From: Xestospongia bergquistia
Taxonomy: Eukaryota; Porifera; Demospongiae; Haplosclerida; Petrosiidae
Assembly (NCBI GenBank): GCA_963965975.1
Contig: OZ014419.1
Coordinates: 6,466,150 to 6,530,149 of the forward strand
Direction: 5' to 3'
Length of the DNA stretch: 64,000 nt
The notes under the pieces were generated by a model that ran no database searches, was not told the DNA's origin, and worked only from the letters and a program-made list of their open reading frames with translations. Below are positions 36,011 through 47,813 of the stretch, piece after piece. Each line of letters opens with the position of its first letter. Within the stretch, counting starts at the first letter, position 1. Made by a program: the position numbers and the translations under genes.

Positions 36011-39000
36011 ATGAACTAACAAATGTAAAGTGATTTGTACAAGTATGGTCTAGCTCTGTGGCTGGGTGGGTGTATCTGATGAAAAATAATCTGATAAAAG
36101 TTCTTAGAAAAATGTCATCAGACCACTATGACATGACAGGACAAACATATGTTGTATGTTATGACAACACATTGACCTTTATAATGTGTTACCATGTTAT
36201 TGTATTGTAATACATGATATTAAGTTATTAAATTAAGCTAGTAGTTTTCTGACATAATTATATTAACATTTATAGGCTTCTACATAATTATTATATAACA
36301 TGATATAACATGATATATCAATCTATTTAATATAAACCCTATATTCTACATTTATTGATAATTATTTCAAATATCTCCCTTGTAGTACCTACAATAATAA
36401 TGAATACTTATTTGAGCAAAAAAATTTACCCATAAAACAACAAAAGAATGAAACTGAAATAGACTAGATCAATCATAGTTAACTGACTTATTTCACTGAT
36501 TAAAATGCAGCTGCTTACTTATAGACTAGCTGTTTACTTATAGACTATCTATAGACTATAATACAATTTGTAATGTCTAGTTTAACCACGAAACAATAAA
36601 AAATTTGACCTTCACAGACTTATAAAAACTTGCACATTCATGGGATACTTGTAGTACTTACCCACCTACTTCAAACAATCATTGGATTGGATGATTAAAG
36701 ATAAGTGGGCGTATTGTAATCATAACTAAATACACAGTAACTTACAAATAACTACTATCCCAATACTCCAGTTTTCACAACTAAATATGAACATATGTCC
36801 TGTTATTATAACCCAACCAACTATGATAATTTCAAAGTCTATGCTGTCATTTTTGTCACATGATAAACACACGCACACACACACACATACCTCCTCCTTT
36901 TTGGAGATGTAGAGTTTGTGTCCTTCTACAGAACAGTATTGCTTGACCAAGCGCTATATGTAGGAGAATTAGAGAGAAAATAATGATTGTTTGTATTTTG
37001 TGTTGCTATGGTAACTTACACCAAATGTACGTGTTTGTCTTTGTACATATCCTTGTTTGTAAATAATAGTCTGAAAGAAGAAACGATAAAGATGGATGAA
37101 TGGATGGATAACAAAGGGTATGTATATAGATATGACCAGGACACATACCACAATAATATTATAGTGGATATATTATACAAATATCTTGCCATATTAATAT
37201 TTATATATATACTACAATAATTGTATTCTAGGATGTTTATTGATATGAAACACAATTAGGAAATTTTGGCATATTTGGCTCTCAAATAACTAATTCACAA
37301 GTCATAATGTAAACCACATCAAAAAAGTATAAAATATTGGTTTACACAATGTATAGTAAACTATATGATATCTTCTTTTGGCTTTAAAAATGCCCACCAA
37401 ATTCTCAGAAGGAACGTAGTTATTTAGCACAGCAGCTAGTTTTTTCTCTGATCCCATCTTCTCTTTCTTAACATGTGATGATTTGAAAAGAGCAGCTGGA
37501 TTATATACCTGAGTCCTCTTTGTACAATTTACACAAGATGATAGCAAAAGATTAATAATAGATGTGCTAATTGCACAAAGAACTTGCAGCCTATGTGATT
37601 ACATACCTGAGTCCTCTTTGTACAATTTACACAACATGATAGCAAAAGTGCTAAGTCCACAAAGAACTTGCTTGAAAGCACCTCCAAGCACTATTTCTTA
37701 CATGTATATGCTCTAACTTTGCTATTTTGTTCTCTTTTTCTTTTCTTCTTTTATTTTTCAATGTTTCCGTAATCTTAATTATTCCTTGTTTTATTTTGTA
37801 TTTGTGTTGAGAAAAAAAAAATGTGCTTAAAGTGCTTTCAAGCACAAGCATTCAAGTGCTTGCCCCATGTCTACTACACATATACACTTATAAGTGTGTG
37901 TGTGTGTGTGTGTGTGACCATATGTGTGTAAATTATTGTTATTATTTAATATGTCATATTAATATGTAAAATAACAAATGTGCTTACAAGACAATTAGTC
38001 CTTATATAGCAACAATACATTAAAGAGCATTGTTTTTCACAATCAAATTTTTTTGTATTCTTTTCGTTTCTTTTCTTTCTTAGTCTTGCCTTTTTTCTTG
38101 GGAGAGTTTTCCATTGTTGGAAGTTTCGATTTCACTTTACGTTTGATTATGGGTTTAGCAAAACAACACAACCGTTTCCAAAAGAAACAGCGATGCTTAG
38201 ATTTGATGAGGAAACGAGTGAATATCTTCAAAGCAATTTTATGTTTCAATTTCATTTTCAGAGTACACTAGTATTAAAAGGTCTAGTTTTTTTTTGAACT
38301 TTCTTTGAAGATAGTATCTAATTTAGATGTTTTGTTATATAATGCTTAGGTATGTCAATATAAGTGTCAGGATTCTATTACACAGCAGCTGTTAGAACAG
38401 GAATTAATTACAATGGAGTCTGTTACAATGTGAGGAGGAAGATGAGGCTATCTCTCAAAAGGAATAACAAGTTTTCCTCTTCAATGATTAACAGACAACA
38501 GTCAAGTCACTGGTCCCCCTTCAAAGCTACTTTCCAAGTGGATTCAGTGATAATGTATTAGAAGGTCTCACTTCATTTGTAGATCTTCATACAAAAATTT
38601 GGCAAAATGCTAAAGAGCTATTTTCACACTTCTATAGTAGGAAGATTGCTTAATCCAAAAAGTCTAAAACTGACTACAACTGATATCGTTTGTTCATTTG
38701 ATAGTGATATACACACGAATGGAGTTGTAACAATATCACTAATGGTCTTTGTAAGGAGATTTAATTGGTTTTACAATAAGAGTACAATAACACATCATAC
38801 AATGCTATTGATGTGGACAATGTGAGAATGTACTCTCCAAAATTATATACAAATAAATTTCAAAGATGAAGCAACAAAGATACCATAGATTGATGAATAT
38901 TTTTAAATATGGGAGGTCAGTGTTATAAAGCACTTTAGATATATACCAACTTACCACCTGACATAACATAACTATCGAGTGTATTTTCTATATTCTGATG

Positions 39001-39493
39001 ATACAACTAGGTGGTTTTTTTTACTTAATACTATGTTGTAGACAATGTGGCTAGCTACATTTGCTTAGAATAGAAACATACCACAGGTAAGGATTTGTCC
39101 TTACACAAACACAGAAATATATATCTGACTTACATCTTGTGTTGTTTGGCCGTCCACAATACTGATTCTTCTCACTCTAAGGTCTTTTTCACGACTAACT
39201 TCTCTTTCTCCTTCCTCACTTTGTATATTAATTTTAACATCAGAAGTAGAAATAGAACTAGGATCACGCTCCCGACATATCTCTTCCCTCTTTTTTCTTG
39301 AAGACGGTGAAGCGTTAATAGGACTGTCCTGATCTTCAGGTCCACTATAACTATCAGAGAGATCAGAATCCAGAAGGACAGATGAAGTGGGCTGGTCTAT
39401 CACCTTGTCCTTTTTAGAACTAACTGTTGGCTGGCTGACACTTCTACCAAAGTTAAGAGAATTTAAATCCTGACTATTAACTTTCTTGGCCAT
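28222..39493 (-). CDS. type II diacylglycerol kinase (delta/eta class)
   Basis: Phosphorylates diacylglycerol to phosphatidic acid, ending DAG signalling at membranes. ATG at 39493 ([16 protein letters not shown]) opens a Ser-rich, basic N-terminal exon. Then come: a PH domain in exons near 37016-37076 ([16 protein letters not shown]), 36886-36954 and 35190-35940; C1 zinc fingers ([39 protein letters not shown]) at about 34550-35100; and the catalytic domain with [11 protein letters not shown], the ATP-site [10 protein letters not shown] (about 33020) and [16 protein letters not shown] (about 32800). A long Ser/Pro/Thr insert at 31824-32460 splits the accessory half, as in delta, eta and kappa kinases. 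The accessory domain follows ([25 protein letters not shown]). A SAM domain near 28430-28570 ([12 protein letters not shown]) ends the protein. SAM plus PH plus the split catalytic domain identifies type II; delta versus eta cannot be separated in a pre-vertebrate lineage. Confidence 0.93.
31128..31403. mobile_element. palindromic MITE copy 1 (DGK intron)
   Basis: About 276 bases whose two arms are near-perfect reverse complements over roughly 110 bases. The arms contain GTGTGGAAAGTAACATGACA and TGACATAGTTCCGTAAATTT, with a short unique centre containing CCTCCAGTTAACTCTCATTG. There is no coding capacity. The ends are GAGAGTAGATGAG on the left and CTTACCTACTCTT on the right. A second copy lies at 59646-59908. 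The form is a non-autonomous DNA transposon of foldback or MITE type. Confidence 0.8.
34438..34548. repeat. 24-25-base minisatellite abutting a DGK splice donor
   Basis: About five copies of a unit like TACTTGTATAGTAAACAAGT. The last copy runs directly into the minus-strand donor (CTTACTGTCC on the plus strand) of a C1-domain exon. Confidence 0.75.
35560..35735. repeat. 38-base minisatellite in DGK intron
   Basis: Four copies of a unit containing TATTACACCATATATTACAT followed by ACTAGACATATTG. It lies between the two halves of the PH-domain coding exons. Confidence 0.85.
35941..36007. repeat. (GA)n microsatellite serving as polypyrimidine tract
   Basis: About 65 bases of nearly pure AG. On the minus strand this is (CT)n immediately upstream of the PH-domain exon that starts near 35940. 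Confidence 0.9.
37300..38700. other. DGK first intron segment with coding-like fragments and a 44-base duplication
   Basis: On the minus strand 37340-37540 reads like protein ([20 protein letters not shown], then [18 protein letters not shown]) but does not belong to DGK. The stretch with CCTGAGTCCTCTTTGTACAA occurs twice (about 37509 and 37606). On the plus strand about 38500-38650 reads [20 protein letters not shown] then [19 protein letters not shown] with stops nearby. These are probably remnants of inserted genes or elements; no family recognised. Confidence 0.3.
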
Positions 39494-40454
39494 CTTAAAC
39501 TTGTTACAACTGTGGCTGCGAGAGATTAGTTCTTGTCTTTTAAAATAATCCGGGACAGACTATAAACGCCCACACATCACAGCTAATATTAACCACAAAA
39601 TTGACACATTTGTGGGATCATACAACTACTCTTTGCTGTGAGCAGAGATTTCAACAGTTATAATTACTGTTGAATTCAGGAAACGCCAATACTAAGTTCA
39701 AATTAGATCACTGCCTGTCTTGGCGTTGTCAAGTATTCTGCCAAGAAGGAAGCAAAGAGTCATTAACTTTATTAATTGTCAATGTCATAGAGTTAGTGTA
39801 TTATAAATGTAGTAATATGATTAGTTCTCAGTCAGGCATGTCGTAGCTGGTACTTGGGTCAGTAGTTCAATCTAATATCTTTAGGAGAAACATTACTAAT
39901 TGTTGTGACTAGAGTATGTAGAATTAGACAATGTTTTACCTCACTTAAACTTATAAAAAATAAATCAATTAATGGAGCACAAAATGTACAACTTCAGATT
40001 TAGTTGTGAAAAGTGATTATAATAATGCTATATGCCAGCTGTCAAGTCTGTCATTAGCATTATAATCACTATGGTTACATACATCCACATCCACCCACAA
40101 CTATACAAGACATGCATATTGTTTTAAATTCAAGATAGCCCGCAGCTGTTCAACTAGTACAATAAAATATAATATTAATTATAGGGCCATTGCATGTATT
40201 ACATAATAAATATTATAAATTATATACTAAATTATAGTATAATAATTATACAGGGGATATTCATTTGTATTGTGGAAAACTAGCAGTTGACTAGCACAGT
40301 GATTTGTAAGGAAGCTATTTGCTATTTGTAAGATTTTTTGTAACATTGCCAACATTATTATATTATAAATTATTGTGTTTACTTTGTAGAGTAAGAATAG
40401 TGAGTAATTTGAGTAAATGTATAGATATTGTCATAATAATGTCATATGTAGGTA

Positions 40455-40495
<41 letters not shown>

Positions 40496-40953
40496 TTCTA
40501 GTAAGAGCACTATCATAATAAATACTACAAATTGTTCTTACAAAGTTGAGTCACAATTCCTAGATTTAATATGACAATTTAAAGAGATTGATGCACTTTC
40601 ACGTACATGGATAATACCCCACTGAAAAATATGACCACATATCTTCATATGCACACACATATTATATACCCTTAGTTATTAAATCCCCTCAAATTCTATA
40701 TACCATACGTATTCATACATGTGCTCTACAGACAAATTAAATCAAGTCCTGTTTATCTAAATGTACTTATTAAGAAGACTGTATACAAAACATGTTTGTA
40801 GTAATGATGTCATTTATCAGGAGATAATTGTCACAATAAAAGTTGAATTTTTCTAAATACATGTTTGATATACCAAATACAATAAAATTAGTTTCATATT
40901 TATTAGTTCAATAGTAATCACAGGATTAGTCAAATTGTTATAAATAGTATTAT
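39494..40953. other. intergenic upstream of DGK
   Basis: About 1.5 kb of AT-rich DNA with the DGK promoter presumably at the left end, a (GA)n microsatellite at 40461-40491, and no supported gene. Confidence 0.5.
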
Positions 40954-43743
40954 TTATTGTTCAGTTGTTGATAAAAACCTAAAAAGAGAGATTAATAACA
41001 GACAATAAAAGTACATAAAAATTAATGACTTAATAATAATTGTTACTGGATAATATTACTATTAAAAAGAATACCTTGATTTTAGCTCATCTAATTTTCT
41101 CATAAAGTTAGTTTCATCAGCTTCTGTTGATTGTGACCATGCCAAGGGTAAGTGTTCAGAAACAGCCTGACGATCTAAAAGGGGTGTAGCATAAGTTATT
41201 AAGTACTAGTTATAACATACCTTGAAAAAAGAGACCACTCGGTATTTGACGAGACTTTGTAGCAATACACAACCAAATGATAGTATCGGCACCCTAATGA
41301 TAATGATCATATACCCTCCTATGTACATGTACCCTAATAATGATAATGATCATATACCCACCCTAATATGTACATGTAACCCTAATGATAATAACAATCA
41401 TATGCCCTCATATGTACATGTACCCTAATAATGATAATAATCATATACCCACCCTAATATGTACATGTAACCCTAATGATAATAACAATCATATGCCCTC
41501 ATATGTACATCTTCCATCTTTTAAATCAACACTCATATGAAAATTTATTACCATTATTAAATAAACCTTCATGTGTATATTTTTAACCTAAAATAAACCT
41601 TCATATGTTTACAAATCACCTTTTAAATAAACATTCATGTGTACATATCAGAAACATCAAACACAATGTATCCTCCCTCATATGTACCTGTTCTGGTGTC
41701 CTCCAATTGTCACCTAAACTCTGAAAGAAGTCAGACAATGCTGTTCGCACACCTGGGGTGTCAGCCCAACCTGTTTACAATAGGAAATACATCGTGAAGC
41801 ATTATTAAGGATTAGTTCAAATCAAAAACATCCACGTACATAGATTTATGTCTTACCAGGATGCATTGAAGAAAAATGAATGTTAGGATATTGTGTAGCC
41901 CAGAGACGTGACATGACCACTTGTTGTCTCTAAAATAAACAATACCATGTCGATAAATGTAGTCTATAACAACTGACTTTGTTATGACAATAGGCATATA
42001 TCCCATCAAAGTTATCTTTTTTAGACACCATATTAAAATCGTTATATTCCAACTTCTCTGTCAACATACCTCCCGATGATACAGTCACCTATAATGTAAT
42101 GGATAAAAATAATGAACACTTCGGTCATAATATCACCGACCACTTGTGGATTAGAACTTCTTTGTAGAGCAGGCAGCAATTCAGTTGTGAGAATATAAGT
42201 ACCTTAATAAGAAATCATTAATTAACTACATATATCATTTAAGATATTACTTTACCAAGTGTGTTGGTTGCAAAATTAGTCTCCAGACCATCTTCACTTA
42301 ATTTATATTCATGAACCATACATCCTGCATTATTGACCTAATAATTAATAAACAGAGCAAGTCAAGTACCAGCTGTATTATATAACAGTATCATACCAGT
42401 ACATCTAACGGCTGCTGTGATTGGACAAAGTCACAAGCAAATTGAACTACATCACGTGACTTAGATATATCCAGTACATGAAGGTGGACTTTCTAATTAG
42501 CAAAAGAGAGATAGAGAGAAGGAGGGAGAAAATGAATGAATAGGGTCCACTGCAAGTACTAATAGGCTACAACAGTGGCGGAGGAACCTATGGGGCACCA
42601 GGGGCACATGCCCCCCCCCAAAAAAAAATTACAACATGCTCATTGTGCCCCCTCCCCAAATTTTTATACTAAAGTATGCAATATGTAGAGAACAATGAAA
42701 ATCACTCATTGTAATTATAACATAATTGTGGCAATTGGGTATTACCACATTCATTGTATATAAAAAATTGATGTGTATTTAAGGGATTAAAAGAAAAACA
42801 TTCCTCAACTTCTGTGGGGCTGTGCCCCCAGACCCCCTCCTTTGGTGCCCCCCCCCCCCAAATTCAAATATGTTCCTCCACCCGTGTACAATCAAAACAA
42901 CTTATAATTAATAACAGTGATTACTCTGGTATTATTCTCCAATGTTACTCATGGCTCCTGATGTAAATCAGCAAGGCCTGATACTTACATCATTGCCTGA
43001 TTGTTGTATAATATCTTGTTTGGCTTCTTCTCCTCTTGTTTGATTACGGCATACCATATGAACTGTGGCACCTAAAGTATTATAATAGAAATGATAACAA
43101 TGTTATTGTGCATCAGTAATATGTCAGTGTGTGATGGAGTGAATATTCAATAACTTTATACTGTTAATTAAGATAATTATTGCATTGATAATAGTTATCA
43201 GTGACATATCAGAGCTGCTGGTTAATGATACAAATCAGTGTTATGATATTAGTGAAAGTATCAATGATATATCAACACATCAGGTCTATAGTTTACAGAC
43301 AGATACTATACTAGACTCGATTACCTTTCTTAGCTAGTGCCAGAGCAGTAGATTTACCTAGTCCACTATTAGATCCAGTCACCATGTAGATACGACTGGA
43401 AAAAAATCAAAAAAAATTTACTACATTAATAGTTAATTCAAAGGCCACATGTATCAAAATTGAAGAATACTTACTTGCTGATATCAATCTCCAAATCATT
43501 GTCATCAAATTGTCGTGATGCCTTCTCATAACCTTCTCTATGTATCAAAGAAAATGACATTATCTCAGACCATGCTAGCTATAATGACCTGGTAAATTCT
43601 TGCATTCCCTTATAATACCAGACAATGTTTCGATAAGGAGTTCCTCTAGAAAATAGTTGTTTTAAAGACATGATATCTATGCTTTGAGCAGCTAGTAGAA
43701 TAGCAAGAAAGGCAATTAACACAGTAATCAAGCAGCCCCACAT
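40954..43743 (-). CDS. DHRS12: DHRS12-type short-chain dehydrogenase/reductase, copy 1
   Basis: Classical Rossmann-fold SDR. The methionine at 43671 (MSLKQLFSRGTPYRNIVWYY) aligns with the DHRS12 start. An in-frame upstream methionine at 43743 would add a hydrophobic anchor (CLITVLIAFLAILLAAQ), making it membrane-bound. The cofactor motif is VTGSNSGLGKS (TGxxxGxG), then VLVNNAGCMVHEYKLSEDGL (NNAG). The active site is split: the Ser exon reads SVISPSGGML and the YxxxK is YAYCHNKRQQVVMSRLW. The tail HFSSMHPGWADTPGVRTAL and FFQDRQAVSEHLPLA is typical of DHRS12. The last coding exon may be 40954-40979 after a short intron (AATCAAG/GTATTC...TTTTTAG), or the frame may end at 41062. Substrate unknown. 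Confidence 0.85.
41282..41512. repeat. degenerate minisatellite in DHRS12 copy 1 intron
   Basis: Repeated CCCTAATGATAATGATCATA and CCTAATATGTACATGTAAC blocks. A shorter version of the same array sits at the equivalent place in copy 2 (about 44250-44370), so it predates that duplication and has expanded here. Confidence 0.75.
42572..42893. mobile_element. short terminal-inverted-repeat element, hAT-like MITE
   Basis: Inserted in a DHRS12 copy 1 intron and absent from copy 2. The left end is CAGTGGCGGAGGAAC and the right end GTTCCTCCACCCGTG, imperfect inverted repeats of about 15 bases. Inside each end is a G/C homopolymer-rich arm (GGGGCACCAGGGGCAC and TTTGGTGCCCCCCCC). There is no coding capacity. 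The CAGTGGCG start is reminiscent of hAT superfamily ends, but I cannot see a clear 8-base target duplication. Confidence 0.6.
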
Positions 43744-43924
43744 TCTACAAGAGACACAGCAGCACATAGGTGCCAAAATTGTTTGTAAAGGATGTCCCTG
43801 CTTTAACTTCTATAATTAAAATCACAAAAGAATTATTCATAAGCGTTCAATAAATGTTTAATTGCAAGAATTAATAGTGATAATTCTTGAGGGTTCAAAA
43901 GTTAATAAAGCATTAATAATATTA

Positions 43925-46144
43925 TTAAGTGTTTTCGCCAGCAGTTGGAGGGTCAACACTACTCACACCAGGAAGAAATCTAAAGGAAAATACAATTTAT
44001 CATATATTATGAGATTAACTGCTGAGTTTACCTTGATTTTAATTCTTCTAATCTTCTCATTAGTGTGGCTTCATCAGTTTCTGTTGAATGTGACTGGGCC
44101 AAGGGTAAGTGTTCAGAAACAGCCTGACGATCTAAAAGGGGTGTGATATAAGTTATTAAGTACTAGTTATAACATACCTTGAAAAAAGAGACCACTTGGT
44201 ATTTGACGAGACTTTGTAGCAATACACAACCAAATGATAGTATCAGCACCCTAATAATGATAATGATCATATACCCACCCTAATATGTATATGTACCCTA
44301 ATGATAATAATGATCATATACCCACCCTAATATGTATATGTAACACTAATGATAATAATGATAATGCGCCCTCATATTTTGTACATCTAAATATTTAAAA
44401 TCCTTTAAATAAACTCTACTAAAACCTGATACTAATATTCTATGGGTCACATACCTGTTCTACAGACCTCCATTTGTCACCTAACTTCTCATAAAAATCA
44501 GGCATTGAGCTCTGTACAGCTGGTGTTGCAGCCCAGCCTAAAGAAAACATAGAAATTACAGCACTAAAAATTTGATGTGTATTTTTTTATAAGGCATTTT
44601 TATTATTATGTCAACAGACATGATCATAACTGACTTGTATCTTACCAGGATGCATTGTAGAAAAATGAATGTTAGGATATTGTTTAGCCCAGAGACGTGA
44701 CATGACCACTTGTTGTCTCTGATACAAATAGTACACAAATATTTTAAATATATATAACAGCTGTTTACTAACTCACTTTGTTTTGTCCATATGCAAATGT
44801 TCCATTGAAGTTATCTCTTCTAGCAGCAAAGTTCAGATCATTAGGATCCAACTTCTCTGTCAACATACCTCCTGATGATACAGTCACCTATAACGTAAGG
44901 GATAAAAATAATGAACACTTCGGTTATAATGTCACTGACCACTTGTGGATTAGAACTTCTTTGTAGAGCAGGCAATAATTCAGTTGTGAGAATATAAGTA
45001 CCTTAATAAGAAATTATGAATTAACTACATATATCATTTAAAATATTACTTACCAAGTGTGTTGGTTGCAAAATTAGTCTCCAGACCATCTTCACTTAAT
45101 TTATATTCATGAACCATACATCCTGCATTATTGACCTAATAATTAATAAACAGAGCAAGTCAAGTACCAGCTGTATTATATAACAGTAACTTACCAGTAC
45201 ATCTAATGGCTGCTGTGACTGGACAAAGTCACAAGCAAATTGAACTACATCACGTGACTTAGATATATCCAGTACATGAAGGTGGACTTTCTAATGAGTA
45301 AGAAAGGAACAAAAATGGAGGGAAAAGAGAGAGGAAGGGAGTGTGATATTATAAAATTGAGTGTGAATTTGAAACAAATGATTCATTTGTAATATTCAAT
45401 AACAATCAATACAAAAGCATATCAACAACTAACAAGTAAAATGGCTTCAAGTTACAACTGTGCCAGAAATGATTTTATGAGTAAATATACATAGCACAGT
45501 AGGTGTAAAAATAGACTTTCTCTAAGCTTATATATATATATATATATAATTAATTAATTATTATAAATATATATTATACTTACATCATTGCCTGATTGTT
45601 GTATAATATCTTGTTTGGCTTCTTCTCCTCTTGTTTGATTACGACATACCATATGAACTGTGGCACCTAAAGTAAGCAGTTAGTGTTGTAATATATTTGG
45701 TGATAAAAATCAATAATAAAATCAATGATTACATTTCCTTGATTTACCAGTGATTATGCTATGATAAACAATACCTTTCTTAGCTAGTGTTAAAGCAGTA
45801 CATTTACCCAGTCCACTGTTAGATCCAGTAATCATGTACGTTCGACTGAAGAGAAGAGATAGTTAACAAACATGTAGAAATGATCACATTTTACTCATTT
45901 AATAACAAAACCATGGTGACTACATCCAGCTGTTGAAACTCACTTGCTGACATCAACCTCCAAATCTTTATCATCAAAGTTTCTTGATGCCTTCTCATAA
46001 CCTTGTCTATGTAAGAGAGCATGTCACGTGACAAACAACTCCACCAATATACTATATTAACCTGGTATATTCCTGAATTCCCTTGGAATACCAGACAATA
46101 TTTCGGTACACTGTACCTCCAGCAAACAGCTGCTTTATAGACAT
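43925..46144 (-). CDS. DHRS12: DHRS12-type short-chain dehydrogenase/reductase, copy 2
   Basis: Tandem paralogue of the gene at 40954-43743 with the same exon layout and very similar introns. ATG at 46144 (MSIKQLFAGGTVYRNIVWYS), without the hydrophobic extension of copy 1. The Rossmann motif is MITGSNSGLGKC, then LDVLVNNAGCMVHEYKLSED, the Ser region SGGMLTEKLD and an Asn/Tyr/Lys region equivalent to copy 1. In the motif TGSNSGLGK[S/C] the last residue has changed to Cys. The frame can end at TAA 44028, or continue through a 40-base intron to an exon ending at 43925 that encodes FLPGVSSVDPPTAGENT. Part of this gene is duplicated again at 49641-50330. Confidence 0.85.
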
Positions 46145-46403
46145 AATATAACAGTTAGGAGAACAGCAAAGAACTTGACTTAAACCGTAGTGTCAGAGAA
46201 AGCAACCTCACTTTCCTTACACATTTGTTATATAACTTGACACAATAACAGTACTTACAGGGTCTGAGATTTTTCAGATCAGGGGACAGTTTAATAACAA
46301 TAGTTAATATTGATAATAAAAGTCTGAATATTTTAGTAATATATTGTATTTATCCTCTTTATGCTCAACTTGTAAAGTTTAATTTTTTGTCAAGAGTATC
46401 TTT

Positions 46404-46711
46404 TTAAAAATGAATGGTCCGGCCCAACAGTTGAATAAGTGCAACATCAGCATTACCATTACATTTTTCTAACTCTTCAATTGCTTCACTTCTTGTGAAT
46501 CCACTAGAAACAATTTTCATTATATCAGATTCTGGAAAATTTCTTCTGGTGGATTCTCTGTTTGAAGTAGTACTAGTTTGTGATGAGCTAGCAAAATAAG
46601 AAGGTGAAGGATGTTGTGGTTGAGTTGGAGGTATAACAGATCCATATCCGTTAGCCACATCCATCCCTTGTAATTGATCTATGAAAGGTTTAATTTGAGC
46701 TCCAAATGGTC

Positions 46712-46775
<64 letters not shown>

Positions 46776-47498
46776 GAGAGAGAGATGTGAAAGCTTATAC
46801 TTCATATCAAGGTTCAATTTACGTTTCTAACACCTCCTGTGGTAAGTTTGTAATATATTCAGGGATACATTGGCTAGTAAGAAACTGAGCCAACTCATTA
46901 GAAAAAGAGTTACAATTATGATGAAACAGATCATATGACTGAGGACTAAATAAAAGAGAAAAGAATTACTAACAATTGTACATTAAATGTTATTTGTTTA
47001 CTTGAAGGTATCAAAAGACAATTCAGTCAAGTAACTTCGGAACACATCTTCAGGAATCTGAGTTTCTCCAAGATCTTCTACTTTATGAGGTGGACCCATA
47101 ATAGTACCACCCTAGCAAATAACATAACCCCAATAACAGGAGTATGAGTTATCCATGTACACTTACAGGAGGACAAGACATGATTCCTCCACCACCAAAA
47201 AAATATTCTTTACCATAAACAACAATTCCAGTATGCCTAAGTAGTGATCATAACAATAATACACATTATTATTTAGTATATTAATACAACCAAAAATCAA
47301 TTTTAGTATTATCTTATATATAAAGCTCACCATATTCCATTAATCTGTTTTCCTGTATAGAAAACAAAAATTAAAAATTTATGGATCAATTTAAAGATTA
47401 CTTTTCTTACCTAAAAACAATGGAGAGAGCTGTGCTGCTAGTCCCATAGAGAGATCATAGATATATACCTGTACTTTGCTACTTTGCACATCAGCCAT
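46404..47498 (-). CDS. DESI1: DESI1-type deSUMOylating isopeptidase with C-terminal UBA domain (active copy)
   Basis: PPPDE-family cysteine protease. ATG at 47498 ([19 protein letters not shown]). Catalytic His lies in [18 protein letters not shown] and catalytic Cys in [20 protein letters not shown], the exact DESI1 context. [16 protein letters not shown] is also diagnostic. After [11 protein letters not shown] comes an extra exon: a Ser/Pro linker and a UBA domain ([20 protein letters not shown], then [13 protein letters not shown]), ending GRTIHF at 46404. Vertebrate DESI1 lacks the UBA, so this version may be recruited to ubiquitin conjugates (inference). A (GA)n tract forms the polypyrimidine tract of the last exon. 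Part of a duplicated block with DHRS12. Confidence 0.88.
46713..46786. repeat. (GA)n microsatellite at DESI1 acceptor
   Basis: About 73 bases of AG with occasional A insertions, reading as (CT)n directly before the minus-strand acceptor CTAG of the UBA exon. The homologous but shorter tract in the second DESI1 copy is at 50971-51001. Confidence 0.95.
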
Positions 47499-47787
47499 AT
47501 CGACTTGTCTGTAAGACTTCGATTATTAAATATGCAACATTTATACAACATGCAATATTTCACCTTTACATTTACCACGCCCCCTGAGGCTTAATTATTA
47601 TTATAGCTGCACCCACCAAGAGGAAGACACACACCTCTTTACGAGTCACTCTGAGATTATTATTGTCAGTTCAACCTCCAAACATTGCAGTAGGTTAGTA
47701 CTGACTGCAGAATTCTGTGAAGAAGTTCTGTTACTGAGCTACAACAGATTTGTGTAGTGCAATATTTGTTCATAAGTGTATGTGATC

Positions 47788-47813
47788 ATGGAAGGTATTA
47801 CTGAAGAACTCTG
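47788..47813 (+). pseudogene. truncated copy of exon 1 of the RNA-repair gene
   Basis: ATGGAAGGTATTACTGAAGA (MEGITEEL) is identical to the first 8 codons of the gene starting at 52022, including about 100 bases of upstream sequence. Homology then stops and TGA follows at once. This marks the right breakpoint of the duplicated DHRS12-DESI1 block. Confidence 0.8.

Noticed and set aside
38043..38255. Lys-rich ORF resembling a ribosomal or nucleolar protein
   Set aside because: Composition is driven by an A-rich stretch; no recognisable motif and no splice support.
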